Origin: Nymphaea colorata
Taxonomy: Eukaryota; Streptophyta; Magnoliopsida; Nymphaeales; Nymphaeaceae
Length of the DNA stretch: 64,000 bases
Direction of reading: 5' to 3'
NCBI RefSeq assembly: GCF_008831285.2
Contig: NC_045147.1
Coordinates: 4,876,334 to 4,940,333, forward strand
Below are positions 61,284-64,000 of this stretch, one piece after another (the stretch's first letter is position 1; each line of letters opens with the position of its first letter). A program made the position numbers and the translations under genes. The notes under the pieces were generated by a model. It searched no databases. It was not told where the DNA came from and was given only the letters and a program-made list of their open reading frames with translations.

Positions 61284-62441
61284 CAGAGGTTGATGATCTT
61301 TCTGTTTTCAGTATCTTGATCAATGTGTCCGAACAAATGAATTCTTGTATCAGCATTGGCCACTATGATCTATCTGATATTTTATCTTGTGAGATCTTAG
61401 CATACATATCCATATTTATGTCATAACATGATCGGATAGCAAGTTATCTTGTGATACGAATGTTTGATGTTTATTAGCAAATGACCTTATTAACACAAAA
61501 GTGGCAAAGAAATCACCTAAGAATTTCAAACAGAAGCAAGATTAATGGTGTCAAGTAAAGCATTTTTAGAACAACAGAAGTGTTGCATGACAAAATGACA
61601 TGAGAAAAATAAATTAATTAATTAAAAAAAAACCAAAAGACATGACAAGGTGTTATAACTTACCACCAGATTCAGCAGGAATGTTCAACCAACAACACTG
61701 CTTGTTTCGAACTTTTCCTAGCATGTAGGGGACACCGTTCAGCTTAACGTACACACTGTTGTACTACCACAATAGCTGAAATTCAGTCTTCAACCTTTAA
61801 GAAACAAAAACTCAACATGCGTACTTGTAGAGAGAACATATTACAACTACTGAACAAAAAAAACCAGGATTATTCACACAGACAACGTCAAAATGTTCAA
61901 AACCAGATATCGTTGCAATGAAGAAGGATATGTATCTTACAATAAGCTTCCATAGGACAGGAAAATTCTTTTAGCAATGCAGCCAATAACATTTAAACAT
62001 AAACACATCAAGGACATGCATGTCAGGAACTCAAATGTCATTGCAAATGCAAATTCCCTTGATAGAAGTCAATATAAATCATGATCACCACATCTGATAT
62101 AGAAAAGTGGACCAAAACTTTGTCCAAGTGGCTGTTACATGCACCAAGAGTCATGCAGCTTTAGGTTCAGACACTTGTCTTGCACCTGGCAACATTTTCA
62201 CGTAGACAATAAGGCTTCTCAAGCCAATTAACAGTAACAAGTTGAACAGTGAATCAACTATCGAGCCCTTAGACTAGTGGTAATTTATCTTGTGATTATC
62301 TGGAACGCTATTGGTATCATTAATTTACATCAATTTATGTTTGTTATACAATATCGTCATCTTTTTAGGTGAAATCATCATTTAACCGTGAGCTTGTCTC
62401 GATGTTTTGTCTCTAATTACTTAGATTTAAGCTATGATAAT
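61280..62441. other. Spacer; possible exon at 61669-61781
   Basis: Mostly AT-rich with no repeats recognised. The only protein-like stretch is the - strand frame listed separately. Confidence 0.4.
61669..61781 (-). pseudogene. Possible single exon of an unidentified protein
   Basis: On the - strand one frame reads NSVYVKLNGVPYMLGKVRNK and then a Cys-Cys-Trp-Leu run ending in PAESGG. It stops at a perfect donor-like site (GGTG/GTAAGTT) at about 61668. An acceptor-like TTTCAG precedes it at about 61782. One in-frame TAG lies near the 5' side. The residues look conserved-protein-like, but I do not recognise the family. It may be a host exon or a fragment captured by the nearby CACTA element. 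Confidence 0.25.
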
Positions 62442-63345
62442 ATGGATTATCGAAGTTGGATTGCAAAGAAAAGAGATAGTGTAGAATAGCTGAATGGTGT
62501 AGACAACTTCTTTGATTTTGCAAAAGCTAATAATGCCGTTGTCAATGGTAAAATGAGATTTCCATGTGTCAAATGCAATAATTTTAGGTCTCAGAAGGTG
62601 CTTAATGCATTAGATCATATTGTTTGTCATGGATTTATTCAGTCATATATTTGGTGGCATTATCATGGGGAATCAGTTTCGCCACATAAGGAAGAAGGTA
62701 ACAAACCATCGAACGTGCACTTTGAAGATATGCATGAAAAGTTTGGTGATGTTTTTCACGTGCATGAAGATGAAACAACTTCAGCTTAACCTGTCAATTA
62801 TGTTATTGAAAGAAGGGAAGACAATGACATGTACGAACGACTAAGTAGAGACACAAAGAAGGAACTTTATTCAGGTTACAGAAGCATACGAAAATGAGTT
62901 TCTTAAGTTCATTTGTTTCATATTAAGATTATATGTTGGTAGAACAGCAAAAGCTTTAGTATGTTACTTGGTCTATTGCATGAAGCTTTCCCTACTAGAG
63001 TGTAGTTACCAAAGACCGTATACGAGGCAAAGAAGAGCATAACAAATTTACGGATTCATAATAAAATTATAAATATGTGTCTAAATAACTATATGTTTTA
63101 CATGAGCGAGTCCATGTCAAAGGATACATGCAACAAATGTGATCTGTCATGATGGAAAGATTTTGGCAATCGTTCTAAAAAAGGAAGAAAGACATCAAAG
63201 AAAACTCTACATTATTTTTCGATTACACCAAGGTTGAAAAAAATGTTCTTAATTATGGAATTTGCACAACAAATGACATGGCATTTTGAAACCCATGCTA
63301 AAGATAGAGTGTTGAGGCACTACAATGACGGCTGTTGTTCATCGC
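62442..63345 (+). pseudogene. CACTA (En/Spm) TNP2-type transposase, N-terminal part
   Basis: It starts at ATG 62442 with YRSWIAKKR, followed by a transposase-associated domain: FFDFAKANN, then MRFPCVKCNN (zinc-binding CxxC) and GFIQSYIWWHYHGE (about 62565-62675). Further on, in shifted frames, are LLGLLHEAFP (about 62963-62992), YEAKKSITNL (about 63020-63050), a CNKC pair (about 63130), and PRLKKMF...WHFETHAKD (about 63228-63305) ending in a degraded HxxDG motif. These are the ordered landmarks of TNP2 transposases. Stops and frameshifts are present, and the sequence leaves the family after 63335, so it lacks the catalytic C-terminal half. Confidence 0.75.
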
Positions 63346-63575
63346 CAAATGTCTTATTGTTATGTCATATTTTACAAGCCTCATATTTTACCAGCGGCTT
63401 ATTTCCATCGTTTTTGTTCCGTTATACTAATGTCAGAATTTCCCGCTAGTAAAAGTTTCAATGACATTCTCGACACTGATGGATCGCTACATTCATTAGT
63501 GATACTTATACTGATGGCTTGTTACCATATACCGATGCTTTCTTCTTGTCAGTAAAGATTTTCGTCTTTGTAGTG
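63346..63575 (+). mobile_element. CACTA-like right terminus
   Basis: It ends CGTCTTTGTAGTG at 63575; reversed this is CACTACAAAGACG, a good CACTA terminal inverted repeat. The preceding 200 bp contain related short words (ACTAATGTC, ACTGATGG, ACCGATGC) in both orientations, like subterminal repeats. It directly follows the broken transposase, so I infer an internally deleted CACTA copy. Its left end is not certain. Confidence 0.55.
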
Positions 63576-63884
63576 GAACATGATGGGGTGACTGGCTATC
63601 TCTAAAGATTTTCTATCTAAGGAGGTCTTTTTTGTTGTTAGTAGGATCTTCTGATTATCCTACTTAGTTTTGTTGAGTGGTGTTTACAACTTTACAAGTA
63701 AAATTTTACATCATGAACAAGAAAATAGGTACTCACCTCCATCTTAGATCATTATAGGATCTACAAAGAACAAGACCCCTATGAATAGAAGGTCTAACCA
63801 TTCATGACACCTTTAGCTTGGGGTAATCAGACCAAACACTAAACTATAGTCCAAATTATCTTAGTGATATACCAACCAATCTGT
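63576..63884. other. Intergenic, nothing recognised
   Basis: AT-rich DNA without a recognised motif. Confidence 0.5.
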
Positions 63885-64000
63885 TGGGCTGCACACGAGC
63901 CGAGTTGAGCTCGAGCTCGAGCTCAACTCAACTCATGTTTAGTCAGCTCAAGCTCGACTCGAGCTTGACATAAGCTTCACAACTCCAACTCGAACTTGAC
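63885..64000. repeat. GAGCTCGAGCTC-rich repeat at window edge
   Basis: From GGGCTGCACACGAGCC the sequence becomes a tract of GAGCTC/CTCGAGC/AACTCAACTC words on both strands, continuing past the window. Such CGAGC-rich tracts occur in plant DNA transposons and their non-autonomous relatives. It is probably the end of another mobile element, family unknown. Confidence 0.4.

Noticed and set aside
63318-63575. Complete 258-bp CACTA-type MITE
   Set aside because: The termini match at 12 of 13 bases, but the flanking 3-mers (AGG and GAA) differ and the left terminus lies inside plausible transposase coding text.

Overview
This is a stretch of nuclear DNA from a flowering plant. It is AT-rich and packed with microsatellites, and every protein signature I can read belongs to a plant transposable element: Ty3/gypsy, Ty1/copia, LINE, hAT and CACTA. 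I see no intact host gene, no rRNA or tRNA gene, and no organellar insert. Two short GC-rich islands near the start look like promoter or 5'-leader DNA, but no reading frame follows them. The species cannot be placed from the sequence.

Layout. 1-3568: intergenic, with GC-rich islands at 1-545 and 2559-2890. 3569-17960: a nested gypsy complex. An old outer element on the + strand is represented by diverged direct-repeat (LTR-like) copies at about 3569-4570 and 16767-17960, plus an integrase fragment at 5950-6349. A chromovirus-like gypsy element on the - strand (6350-16587) interrupts that integrase. It has LTRs of about 2.9 and 2.7 kb, a tRNA-iMet primer-binding site, and decayed gag, protease, RT, RNase H and integrase. 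Its 3' LTR carries an added palindrome with 70-bp arms. 17961-37964: about 20 kb of AT-rich DNA with minisatellites, a possible solo LTR at 24762 and a few unrecognised frames. 37965-42812: a mostly non-coding LTR element with a long 5' LTR, a primer-binding site that looks complementary to tRNA-Arg, an internal tandem array and only the last 286 bp of a 3' LTR. 42820-46835: three separate LINE 3' remnants. 49627-58506: a copia element with two LTRs of about 500 bp, split inside its protease by a complete 3.5-kb hAT transposon (51567-55069). The hAT has an 8-bp target duplication, a BED/DUF659/dimerisation transposase and striking CGTATCGTACGATACG subterminal palindromes. 60262-63575: CACTA remnants, including one end, the N-terminal part of a TNP2-type transposase and another end.

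How it fits together. The window records successive insertions: outer gypsy, then chromovirus; copia, then hAT. Decay followed. Most disabling changes I can read in the copia and hAT coding regions are C-to-T or G-to-A transitions (CAG to TAG, probable CGA or TGG to TGA, Gly to Arg in both retroelement proteases, Asp to Asn in both RT YxDD motifs), as expected when methylated cytosines deaminate. The most interesting structures are the hAT subterminal arrays, the LTR palindrome, and the tRNA-Arg-primed non-coding element with its tandem arrays.
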